From NCBI RefSeq assembly GCF_014633365.1, contig NC_068347.1, positions 24,202,433 to 24,266,432 of the forward strand: a stretch of 64,000 nt of DNA. Direction: 5' to 3'. Origin of the DNA: Diospyros lotus (taxonomy: Eukaryota; Streptophyta; Magnoliopsida; Ericales; Ebenaceae). Numbering within the stretch: position 1 is the first letter of the stretch; every line of letters starts with the position of its first letter. Under the pieces are notes generated by a model that saw only the letters and a program-made list of their open reading frames with translations, was not told the DNA's origin and ran no database searches. Made by a program: the position numbers and the translations under genes. Shown here piece after piece: positions 24,601-34,600 of this stretch.

Positions 24601-25507
24601 CATCTACCCCTGATTCTGCTTTCTTAGATACTTGCTTGCTAACACTTGGTGAGGTTCCATTAACCAGTTTTGTCCTTTTAATCAAGGACTGACTTGAAGA
24701 TTTGAATTCATCTGCTGTTCTCTTATTCAACAAAGTAGAAGATTTTTTAAGTAGGTTGTCTTTCCCAGGAGAACCATTTTGTTGAAGTTTCAGTGCTACA
24801 GGCTTAATTTCATCAAAATCACAGGACTTTTTATTAGCTGGGCCTCCATTTGACTTCAACTGGAACTTTGATGACAAAGGAATTTCCTCATCTAAGTCCT
24901 CATGTTTGATTCTTGGTTTCTGATTTGAAGATGAACCCAGATTAGAATTTTTTGGTCCCTTGTTGGCATTGTTGGAATTTCCCTTTGATAATCCAGTAGA
25001 GAGTTTAGAGCTCAGTGGCTTATTATCTTCTGAATCCTCAGAGTCACAATGAGGTAAACCAGTATTGAACAGCAACTCCTCCTTAATAGCTGAGGCGGTA
25101 TTCTGTTGAGAAGAATGTTTTGACTGATCAGGTGCTGAAGCTGGCATTTTTGAATTTTCCATTGTTCTCATATGTGATGCTGTGGGAGATGAAGTTGAAG
25201 TTTTTGGGCTTGCTAAAGGAGATTTAACTGCTGATGCCTTGGCAGATGAATTGGACACTTCAGGATGTGCATTGGGAGCCGATGATGCCATGGTAGATGG
25301 AACCAGTTTACCCTTCTGGCAAACGGAGTTCTGACCGTTAGGAGAAGGTGCTTCATCAATCCGCTTCCCCAACTGTCCATCATGCCTTTGAGATGATGAC
25401 TTCTTCGTTGATGATGTCAGTGGATTTTGCTTTGATGCTGAGCTACTTCGCTTAAAAACTATAGGTGCATCATCATCATCAATCTCATCCATCATTTTAA
25501 ATTTCAT
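12618..25507 (-). CDS. TOP1: DNA topoisomerase I (type IB), complete, 15 coding exons
   Basis: It nicks one DNA strand through a 3'-phosphotyrosine and relaxes supercoils in the nucleus. Coding exons: 25507-24284, 24056-23862, 21209-21129, 16314-16255, 16149-16055, 15949-15793, 15647-15522, 15220-15140, 14947-14857, 14772-14639, 13756-13688, 13595-13506, 13150-13047, 12961-12793, 12686-12618. All have GT donors and AG acceptors, and phases add up to 914 codons plus TGA, the usual plant length. Residues 1 to about 380 are a Ser/Lys-rich, acidic, disordered N-terminus. The conserved core starts at [13 protein letters not shown]. All five catalytic residues are present: Arg ~641 (LALRAGNEK), Lys ~679 (FLGKDSIRY), Arg ~737 (VFRTYNAS), His ~778 (ICNHQR) and Tyr ~873 (KINYLDPR). 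Met5 or Met6 are alternative starts. The 4.8-kb intron 16315-21128 holds a copia remnant and a SINE. Arabidopsis has two tandem TOP1 genes; only one is seen here. Confidence 0.96.
13340..13402. repeat. CT and CA/TGCG microsatellite in a TOP1 intron
   Basis: (CT)n passes into (CA)n and then an alternating tgcgcatgtgcgtgcgcaca stretch, a purine-pyrimidine alternation. It lies between the exons at 13150 and 13506. Confidence 0.9.
16804..17073 (-). repeat. Putative 3' LTR of the copia remnant
   Basis: On the minus strand, a polypurine tract (gcttgagggggag) is followed by TGTAAAAGATC, and the proposed end ...GAAATGCA is at 16804. A TATA-like stretch (gtgtatatagac) lies in the middle. With no partner LTR the outer end is inferred from TG...CA termini. 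Confidence 0.5.
17081..19990 (-). pseudogene. Copia pol remnant (integrase, RT, RNase H)
   Basis: The frame is broken into at least eight pieces. Recognisable parts are GAG-pre-integrase ([30 protein letters not shown] at 19749-19967), an integrase Asp region (WTDNAKEYF), the QQNG motif (TLQQNGIVE), RT ([13 protein letters not shown]; the catalytic VDD reads [13 protein letters not shown]), and RNase H ([14 protein letters not shown], then [14 protein letters not shown]). Multiple internal stops make it non-functional. Confidence 0.9.
20480..20497. repeat. SINE target-site duplication, left copy
   Basis: The 18-mer aaactttattaaagtagg is identical to 20601-20618 and flanks the SINE on the left. 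Confidence 0.85.
20498..20600 (+). mobile_element. tRNA-derived SINE in a TOP1 intron
   Basis: A 103-bp insert lies between perfect 18-bp direct repeats and ends in at least 10 A. The body has a box-B-like stretch (gtgggtccgaacc) and an upstream box-A-like stretch (tggtgactaaagc), as in tRNA-derived plant SINEs. It is antisense to TOP1. The element is short for the class, so it may be 5'-truncated or a small family. Confidence 0.8.
20601..20618. repeat. SINE target-site duplication, right copy
   Basis: Exact copy of the 18-mer at 20480-20497. It follows the poly-A tail directly. Confidence 0.85.
21600..22920. other. Unidentified repeat-like block in a TOP1 intron
   Basis: The 2.65-kb intron between the exons at 23862 and 21209 contains a C-rich, less AT-biased block on the plus strand, with short open frames (21637-21858, 22075-22287, 22432-22659). 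I recognise no domain and no terminal repeats. Its base composition differs from the surrounding intron, which suggests an inserted, decayed non-coding retroelement. Confidence 0.35.
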
Positions 25508-26460
25508 GCAAGCCTGAGCTATTGTCTAGTTGGCATGAATATCACATCAATCTCTGCAAAATTATAAATATTTAAGAAAAGAAGGGGAGGGAATGGGAAA
25601 AGGAGGCCAAAGAATGATCTTCTTGGGATTAATTTCAATTAGACAAAAAAGTTACATGAGTACTTCTGCAAAGCTTCCATTCTATGATGAATATATAAAT
25701 CAGATTCAAGACCAGAAAAAAAAACCACCAAATATTACATGAAGTCAAGCACATGATGTAACTGAATCCCATCTGAGATTCCCAACATTAGTGGAAGAAA
25801 ACTGTCATCTGATTTTAGAACTAGGAACAAACTCGCCAAAATGTACATCCATATTCACCGTACTTATCATGTATCCATCCAGCTATTATGTATCCACACA
25901 ACATATGAACAACCTCATTACTCCCCAAACCTAAGCTAGTTTTCAGGTTCCAAACCCTACAATCCAATCGCATTTCGTTCTTCCAATAACAAAATAAACA
26001 TATGTATGTATATAACTACATATATACAGAGAGAGAAATGCGTTACCTAAACCAAGGTCGGATCTGTGAGGGTAAATGCTACCGGAAGAGGAAGAAAATG
26101 CAGCGGAAAGATGGTCTAGAGAGAGAGAAGGGGGGGGGGGGGGGGGGGGGAATTGTCGATAGAACAAAAAGGAACGCAACGCACGAGAACTTGGAATAAC
26201 AGAAATGCGGTCAAGTCTCTGGGGGGGGGGGGGGGGGGGAATTGTCGATAGAACAAAAAGGAACGCTACGCGCGAGAACTTGGAATAACAGAAATGCGGT
26301 CAAGTCTGTGTCTCTCTTTTTCATTCTTCTTCTTCTTTCTCCGTTGCCACTTGCCCCTGAGAAAGCGCCACCGCGACTGGACCGGAGGACAGGTCCCAAT
26401 GGTAGTGGAGACTCCGAGCCGGCTATTTGAACCCGGAACCAAACGGCCCGAACCGATTTA
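25508..26460 (-). promoter_or_regulatory. TOP1 5'UTR with leader intron, and promoter region
   Basis: A leader intron is likely between 26046 (donor GTAACG) and 25554 (acceptor TTTTGCAG), so the first non-coding exon starts at 26047 and runs upstream. CT-rich stretches, common in plant leaders, occur near 26110-26130 and 26310-26340 (minus strand GA/AG). The 89-bp duplication with two G-tracts lies in this leader/promoter zone. The transcription start is unknown. Confidence 0.5.
26130..26307. repeat. 89-bp tandem duplication, each unit led by about 20 G
   Basis: Unit 1 has 21 G (26130-26150) followed by aattgtcgatagaac. Unit 2 has 19 G (26221-26239) followed by the same sequence. The starts of aattgtcgat (26151, 26240) are 89 bp apart. 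I count two base differences after the G-tract (gcaacgcacg against gctacgcgcg), so the duplication is recent. Confidence 0.9.
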
Positions 26461-28380
26461 GTATATTTTTTTAAAAACAAAAACTAATTTGATAATTTCA
26501 CTTTTCAATTTTAATCCATTTGATTTAGAAAAAAAAGGCAATTTGGTTAATTTGACTCTTGATAAAATTACAAACGTATCCATTACAATAAGTAACGTTA
26601 TTTTAATTTTTTATTAGGTAAAATTTACTAAATTCCTTTAAAATTTACAATTTGACCAATAACTCTCTTTGACATTATTTTCAATTAAAAAAATAAATTT
26701 AGATGCAGAAAAAGAAAATGACTGTAATGCCCAACTAATCTTCAATAATTAAACATAATGTTATTATTATAAATTAATTAAAAATAAAACTAACAAACTT
26801 ATTATAAAATAAGGTAAAATTTAGAACCGTTTGATTGACTTTTTGTTTTCAATTTTAATATTTTGCAACCAAAAATACAAAAATAGCATTAATTGATTAC
26901 CCAATTTTGCTTTTAAATATTTTGAAAAGATTTAAAAAATAATAGAATATTAACTTTAAAATATTATTATTTCTTAAAAAACAATTCTTCGTCTTGAGTT
27001 TATAGCAATTTTTTTACCATGATTGTTGCCAATAAAGAAAATAATTTCCAACCTTTGAAATTTGAAACACAAATGCAGTGTTTGAAAATGTAATTAAAAG
27101 TCACATTTACTAAGAAAAAACAAGGAAAATTAAAAAAAAAATTGTATGTTTAAAAATTTAATTAAAAATGGTGTTTACAAAATAAAAATGCAAGAATATT
27201 TGATCAAAAAATTCAATTATTTTGAGATTACTTTACTTCCATAATTTCAAAGATACATTGGAAACTAATATATTTCTATTTTCAAAAATAAATTGAATTT
27301 TAGTTAGGTTATAAACTAGTTAACTTTTACCCTTCTTTAAGATAAATTAGAATTTTGTTTGGGTTTAAGGATTAACAAGAGTTGATTATATTTTTACACC
27401 TCTTTTTTTTCTATTTCTTCCTTTTAGATCATCAATTAGAACAACTTTTCTCCACTCAAGTTTGATATTTTGAATTTTAATTAATTTATAATAATAGAAT
27501 TGTGTGTAATTTTTTAATATTAATAGGGACACTACAATATTTTTTTTTTGGCATGTAAATATAATTTTTTAGCCAAAAAATGATATCAAGTGAGATAGTC
27601 AATAAAAAATATCCCGGAGATTAAATATCTTAAATTATAAACTTTGAAGAGATTTAATGGTTTTTTTTTTTTATTCTACCAATACAGGCTAATATCTAAA
27701 ATATCATAAATTCTTTTTTTAAAATACACAGGAAATTTGTCATTTTGTACTCCAACAAAATGTCAAATTAACAAATGGATACTTCGCTATTTCTTAAATG
27801 TCAAAGTTATTTTTTGTAATTTTGTTAAACTTCAAGAGCATTTTTAATAATTTACCCTTTATGTAACTATTAAAAATAAGATGAAATTATTTTTTACAAA
27901 AATATATTTTAAGGATAAATTCCATCCAACGCCCTATTATTTAAAGAACTCCCTATTATTATTATTATTATTTTAAATCACTATGTTTTTTTTTTAAAAT
28001 CCGTTTGATCACATCAACTTCCTATGCTTGATATGTTTGGAATGAGCAATAAGTGTTGAAAACTTGAATTCAAAGTTTAATTTATTAAATAATTAAAATT
28101 ATATCTAAATACATCTTTTAAAGTTATAAATCACGCTAATAACTTTTTTAATTTTCAATCAAAATGTCATCATTCCATATATAAAATTGTAAGAACAATT
28201 ACAGTATTGCGTCTAAGTAAATAAAACACATACCAACCATCGCTCAAATCAAACACATCATTGATTTATTGCAATTGTTTTCAAGCAAATACATAACCAA
28301 GTATTCCATTTACAAAATCCCATCCACGTGGATAGAACAAGTCTAAACAGAGAAGAAAGAAAGAGGGAAAGAAAAGATCA
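26460..28380. other. AT-rich spacer between TOP1 and fimbrin
   Basis: Very AT-rich DNA with homopolymer A and T runs. No gene, RNA gene or bounded element was recognised. A (ATT)n run lies at 27956-27974. Confidence 0.6.
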
Positions 28381-28679
28381 TTACCGTGGAAGGAATAGAA
28401 CTTAAAGCCTATACAAAAGCAGCTTTTGGATCAAGCAGTATACTCCATGGCCGTGCATTTTTCTTTGCTTGGAAAAGACCACATGCAAAATCCAATCCAT
28501 CTGCACCTTCCCAGCCAACAGCAGTGTCCCTTCTCCACCTCCTTTTGCCTCTCCCATTTTCGTGCAAAATGTGTGCAAGTTGCAGTTCATTCTTTGACAA
28601 GAGTTCCTTGCTTGCCGTGACTCGAGCATCCGCGGTGGCAGGATTAACCTCGTTTTTTACCCATAAGGGGACTCCAGCA

Positions 28680-31600
28680 TCAGGCGATAGTGGGATCCTC
28701 ATTTTCCAACTGTGAGGAGATTGTAGTATCAGACGCCGTGTCATCGATTGTCAAGCTTGAGACATCGCCACCCAGTGAACTTTCATAAATTGTCAAGCTC
28801 GAGATATCACCGGCCAGTGAACTTTCGTCTTCGCTGTTGGTGGATGGTGCTGGAGATGCACTAGGAGGAGTAGCAGCAGTGGTAGATGATGGAGATGACT
28901 CGGGCTCTTCCCCAAGTTGCTGAAGGCTCCAATACATGATGCTGGCTATAAGAGTGAGGATCATCTTCTGATTTACCTGCCATTGCATGAACAAAATGTC
29001 AGTTGTTTGTCCTCTACGTTATCGTTTCTCAAGTGACTCCAACTCGTAGTTTTGCTAAGGGAAGTCCCTTTCGAGATGAGGGCAGAAGTTTAGCCTGCAT
29101 TTTCCCCATAAAGAAGCAAGTTCGACTTTTGCAAGTTACCCATCAAAATAACGATCATAACAACGATAGTTTTGCATAGGGAAATTGTACAGGTCCTGAA
29201 TGAATATATGGTTAGGGACTAGAAGGCATAAACCACTATTGTATAATGCAATGTCAACAACTCTTTCTAGATTAGTCAGGCTGAAGGTCTAGACACTAGC
29301 GTTTCTAAAAAAAAAAGGGGGGTTAATAGCCTGATTTATTCTGAATTTAGGGTCATTTTGTAATTTTATCCCATTTTAAGAATTGTTTCAACTTGGTCAT
29401 CGAACTTTAACGTTAGTGTCAATGTTATCCTCAATCGGTCATGCGTGTGCTCCAACATACATGGCGCCTGGAGTGGCGTGTTAATGTGTCCATAATGGAC
29501 ACATTAACAAGATGACGTTGTTTTGTCATGCTGATGCTGCAATGCACAAGGCAAAACAACGTCGTTTTGCCTTGTGCATAAAACACCCAAAGTCATTGTT
29601 ACTCAAGGTTTCAAAAGAGGAGACGAACTCTACAGCAATGGCGACGCATGTGAGAGAGATGGAAGGCGACGCATGGCGAGAAAGCAATGGTGACGGCCAT
29701 GGAAGCGAACCACACCGACGGTGACGGAATCGACGCACGGCTTCAATGGTGACAAAATCAACAGCAATGACAAACATTAGCAACAGCTAGGCATCGGCTT
29801 CTCTCTCTCTTAGGTAACCCAGCTTCTCTCTCTAGGTCACACGTCAAAATACTCTTTGTAGCTGTTGTCACTGTCGTTCCGTCACCATTGTCGTGCTTCG
29901 GTTTCGTCTCCATTGTCGTGAGTCGCTTTCGCCTCCGTTGTCGTGAGTTTGTTCTGTTGAGTTGGCTATCGTCGTTGTGCGTTGATTTCGTCAGCTTCGA
30001 TGTGAGTCGCTTTCGTGACAGTCGTCATTGCTTTCCCATCATGTGTCTCCTTCTGTCTCCCTCACGTGCATCATTGTCATTATCACTGTGCGTCGATTCT
30101 GTCACTTCTGTGGTTGTTGCCCTCGTCGTGTGTCACCTTTTGCCTCCCTCGTGTGCATCGCCATCGAGTTCCTCCTCTTCTTTTGAAACCCTAAGTAACA
30201 AATACTTAGGGTTTCAAAATACACAAGGCAAAATGACGTCATTTTTCCTTGTGCATTGCAGCATCAGCATGCCACCTCAACTGCCACGTATGATGGGATA
30301 CACATATAATACCCTAAGAGCCCAAAAAAGGGTAATATATATCGAGAATAAGTAAGGAAGGAAACAACACCAGCTGGATACCTTTTGGACTGAATGTAGG
30401 CAAATAACTCCTGGGTTAAACGTGCTTGAGCTGAGGAAGCTCAGGGATGGGTGACCCCCTGGGAAGTTCGCGTAGGCCCATCAAGGTAAGTTGTCTCGGT
30501 CCTTCTTATCGCTCAATGTGGAATATTACATGTGGTATCAGAGTAGACCCTTGGAGAAGGCAGTCCAATAAGGGCGGGGAATGGCGCCAGGGCGCGAGGG
30601 CCTGAGCAAGGAGTGGCTCCTAACAGGCTTCTAGGATGGCAGCTCCCAAAGGGGAGAGCTAGGACCAATTGTAAGGTAGCATGACGAGAACGTCATGTGC
30701 TCAAGGGGGGGGAGAATGTAATACCGCAAAACCCAAAGAAGGGTAGTATATATCGAGAATAAGTAAGGAATGAAACAACATCAGCTGGATACCTTTTGGG
30801 CTGAATGTAGGCAAAGAACTCCTAAGTTAAGCGTGCTTGAGCTAAGGAAGCTCAAGGATGGGTGACCCTTTGGGAAGTTCGCGTTGGCCCATCAGGGTAA
30901 GTTGTACCAGTCCTTCCTATCGCTCGATGCGGGATGTTACAACACGCTTGGCTGATTGAGGATAAAATTGACCCCAATGTTAAAAGTTCAATGACCAAAT
31001 TGAAACAATTATCAAAACGGGATAAAATTGCAAAATGACCCTAAGTTTGAGATAAACCAAGCTATTAACCCAAAAACAAAAAAGTTCCAGAGTTCCTTCC
31101 CTTGTCTTTTTGTTGCTCTCTCCTTTGGAGAGAGCCAAAGCAAATTAGCATGTGCACTCCTAAACAAACCACTAGGGTTCCTGACAAAATGAGATGATTT
31201 AACAATGGAACCTTCTGTTCTCAATTCAAAAATGGAATTAATGGGAAAACAGATTTGAAACCCCATCTTAATAGCACTCTCACCTGAACTATGTCCTCAG
31301 GTAACAAGAAAATGGAACATCCAAGCTTTCGTGCAACACTGATTATGTATGTTGCGTTCAATCTCTTCTCCTCATCTATCACAAACAACAAAAATAAACC
31401 AACTTTATAGTCACACAATAACTTTTTCAGAATAAAGAACTTGATGGATTAGTACTCATTTTTCTCCATCAGCTTACACATGATATCCATTCCACACCCC
31501 CCCCCCCCCCCAAAAGAATTAAAAGAAAAAGAATCACTGCTGATAATGAAAATAGAGAGAGTGTCTCAACAAATAAAAATTTCCCTTAATAATGACCCGA

Positions 31601-34600
31601 ATATTTTGTTTAATGTTTCCAGAATGTGTAGACCAAGCAGGCTAAGATGGTTATAGCATTCTTAATCATAAAACATATGGACGATATTTTGAAAAGCTAC
31701 TGCATCTTGTATTTGATCCAGTCATCAACAATATGTCATTTGACAGGGAGGGGTCACATTCCACATTTCCTAAGCCAACTAAAGTTTATAACTTCCGCTG
31801 GAACTCTATGCTTTGCAAAAAATCATACCACTTTCACCCTTGGTTACAAGATTCCAATTCACTACCCTTGGCTCAACCGCACTGAGAAGTTCAAGGAAGA
31901 ATAATCCACTTGAAAGGTTCTTATCCTGATAACGGGACCACAACAGCACTAGTCAGTCTTAATTTAAAATAAACAGAAGGGTAGAAATGAATGTCAAACT
32001 TCTTAACCTTAAAACTCTCCATATGAGAATTTCTGCCTGTGCTCTTGACTTTTTTGTTTGCCCAATTCATGATATGAGAGTCAGTAATCTCCTTCCCTTG
32101 GGAACACGACCTCAGGTTCTTCAGGAGTTGAAGGATATTCAACCGTAGCAACTGCCATAGGAAAGCTGAGAAAAGAGAAACAGATGATTTGAGCATTTGT
32201 ATTTCCAATATTTCTTTTCTCTAAAGTTTATTGACAGAACCAATCCAGGAAAAATAAAAGAGCTCCCAACATAAAGGGAGTTATCATAGTAGAACTTCAC
32301 TTGCCTCAAGGACCATGTTTTTTTGCAATGGCAACCCAAGGTAATACTTAAAAGAAAAATATCTTCATTAGTCCTAACCTTTGTTACTTGGATTTCAATA
32401 AACTCCAAGATGGCGTATATTCTGAATTTCTATCTATTATAGTCTTGACCCACAATGGAATTTACAAAATCAGCAGTATTACGCTTGCTTGGATTCTTAA
32501 CCATAGGGTATTCGGATACTATCACTAGGTTGGTGACACATCATTCATAATGTTAAATTGACTTTTGAAGTCATACTGACAATACAAATCCATGCAAAAG
32601 AGCGATGTAGCAAAATTTTACGCTAGAGGCCATTCTTGACGCAATCCTTCAACACCATCTTCATATGGAAAAGTTTCGTGAGATGGTGAATGAAGATAAT
32701 TGATATGGTCACATTCCATTACATAGTTGATATTATGAAACCAACTTGTACAATAAGGAAACATGAGTAATTGTTTGATCTAACTAACAACTTTACCATT
32801 TTCCATCTTTTCCATAGCTTGCTTTACTTTACTTCATTTGGACAAACATGTCTATAGAATACATAATTTTTTAGAGTTACTTAGATGTTCCAACATGACA
32901 CTTGTTTCTCCACATTCATTGAATAGCTTCAACCAATAATCTTTTAATCTCTTCTTGATCACTCCCTCATTTGCCAACACCTTTTGATTTTTGTTTTTTA
33001 TGCACTTCAATTGGTTCAAATCCCTTAGTTTTCTTTCTCTTGCTACCAGCTTATATAAATCTCTTTCCCTATCTTTTGTTTTGAGTTAGTGGTAAAAAAA
33101 AATTTAAGCATTTGACCTTGCTTTTTCCAAAATATATCCCTTTAGGTTTTCTTTGTTGCAACATGTACATAAAGTCTTAGATCAAGCCCCTCTTAATTTT
33201 GATTTTTTATCTTGTATCTCTTCATTCTACCACCAATACTCTTTGATTTTGAGCTTTTGCGTTTAATTCAAGCCTATGTTAGCAGTTAGGAACTTTCCTC
33301 TTTAACTTTACAATCCCCATAGTAATCTATTTGAACAACTAATAAACTACTTTTATATGTGACCAAGTGTTCATTCTGATTCTTGAACATGGTATTAGCT
33401 ATGATGAGATCATATACAGTGGCAAAATTTAAAATAGCTTTTTTCTCATTATTTCTTTCTCCAAAAACCATAACCTCCATCCACATCTTTATGCCCATTC
33501 ACTTTTCTACACACATGACCATTTAAATCATCTCCTATAATGATTTTCTCTCCTCTAGATATTCCTTGCAAGTTGCAATAGTCACTCTAATCCTCCCAAA
33601 ATTTTGCCTATATCGCTTCTCCCATCTTGTGGTGCATACGTGCTAATAATATTCAAAATCTATTCTCTTATAACAACTTTAACTATGATATTTCTATCTC
33701 CCAACTTTAACAGAGTAACAATATAAAAAACCCTCAGGCATTAGGAAAAGCAATAACATACCTGAAGCAAAAGGAAAGCGTACGTAAAAAGGAGAGAAGA
33801 ACATTGGGAAATTAACTTATTTTAGAAAAATATCAATTTCAGGCATGAAGAACATTAACTGGTAAACCAGAATAATAAACCAGGCAGAAAGTTAGGAAAA
33901 TTGTATAATCCATCAGGTCTAGTAACAGCTTGAAATGAAGGAGATTACCACAGATGAGCTTCTTATTCCCTTGTACGATATCATTTCCTGAAACATTCAC
34001 AAGGGAAAACTTTAAGTGCTTTGCGATCCTAATAACTTGGTTGCAGTTCTCCACTTTTCTAAATGGCATTTTAATAGGAGGTTTAGTTGTCTGTTTCCAG
34101 TTAACAGATCCTGGAGAAATTTTGTCCAGCACTTCCAAGAGTATCCATCTGCATGCATGAGGGGTACAAAGAGTTTAAAAGCACTCCTTGGTCTAGGAAG
34201 GAACAACTTCATGTTCCAAGAACACTCTGTTGTGGGACTCAGAGAGTTATCAAATTTTGGAAGATTGATTAAGAAAACAACATTCGGTTGGTTATTGTTA
34301 CACTTGCTGGGAGTTTTTTATCCAAAAAAAGAAAGTCGTTCCATTTCATAATAAATATCATAAAGATTAGAAAATATAGTTAATCAGTTAAGATACAAAA
34401 AATAGAAAGAAAAAACAAATGAAGCATATTGGTGACTGCCCTCATACATAATCAAATAATATCCAGATACTCCGGCAGATATCACATATGTATATTTTTT
34501 TTTTTTTTTTTAAAAGATGAAGAATAATTAGGGACATGGAACAAAGGTAGAACTATACCCATTTCTGACATCCTCAAACAAGTTATTAACATAAGTAGCA

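Larger units (their letters stand above)
30305..30941 (+). mobile_element. Cassandra TRIM retrotransposon (5S-rRNA-like LTRs), nested
   Basis: It has two LTRs of 226 and 225 bp (30305-30530, 30717-30941) around a 186-bp internal part. The PBS (TGGTATCAGAG at about 30533) follows the 5' LTR and a G-rich PPT (ggggggggagaa) precedes the 3' LTR. It encodes nothing. Flanks acaca and acacg differ at one position, consistent with an ageing 5-bp target-site duplication. The first LTR starts TA instead of TG. It lies inside the right arm of the foldback element. Confidence 0.9.
29320..31071. mobile_element. Long-TIR foldback / MULE-like DNA element in the last fimbrin intron
   Basis: The ends are inverted repeats: GGGTTAATAGC at 29320 matches GCTATTAACCC ending at 31071, and the similarity runs inward for about 250-300 bp, including the motif ctgatgctgcaatgcacaag in both arms. 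The right arm is split by a Cassandra (30305-30941); without it the element is about 1.1 kb. Flanks are A-rich and no clean 9-bp target duplication can be called. The middle (about 29640-30170) is more GC-rich with gtcg/cgac repeats. No transposase is present. Confidence 0.7.

Noticed and set aside
29512..30355. Open frames of 70-155 codons within the foldback element
   Set aside because: They come from GC-rich gtcg/cgac repeats and Ser/Leu-rich translations with no conserved motif, and they run across the TIR arms.
30411..30895. Possible genuine 5S rRNA genes
   Set aside because: The 5S-like segments are incomplete, lie inside LTRs with TG...CA-type ends and are paired, which identifies Cassandra rather than a 5S array.
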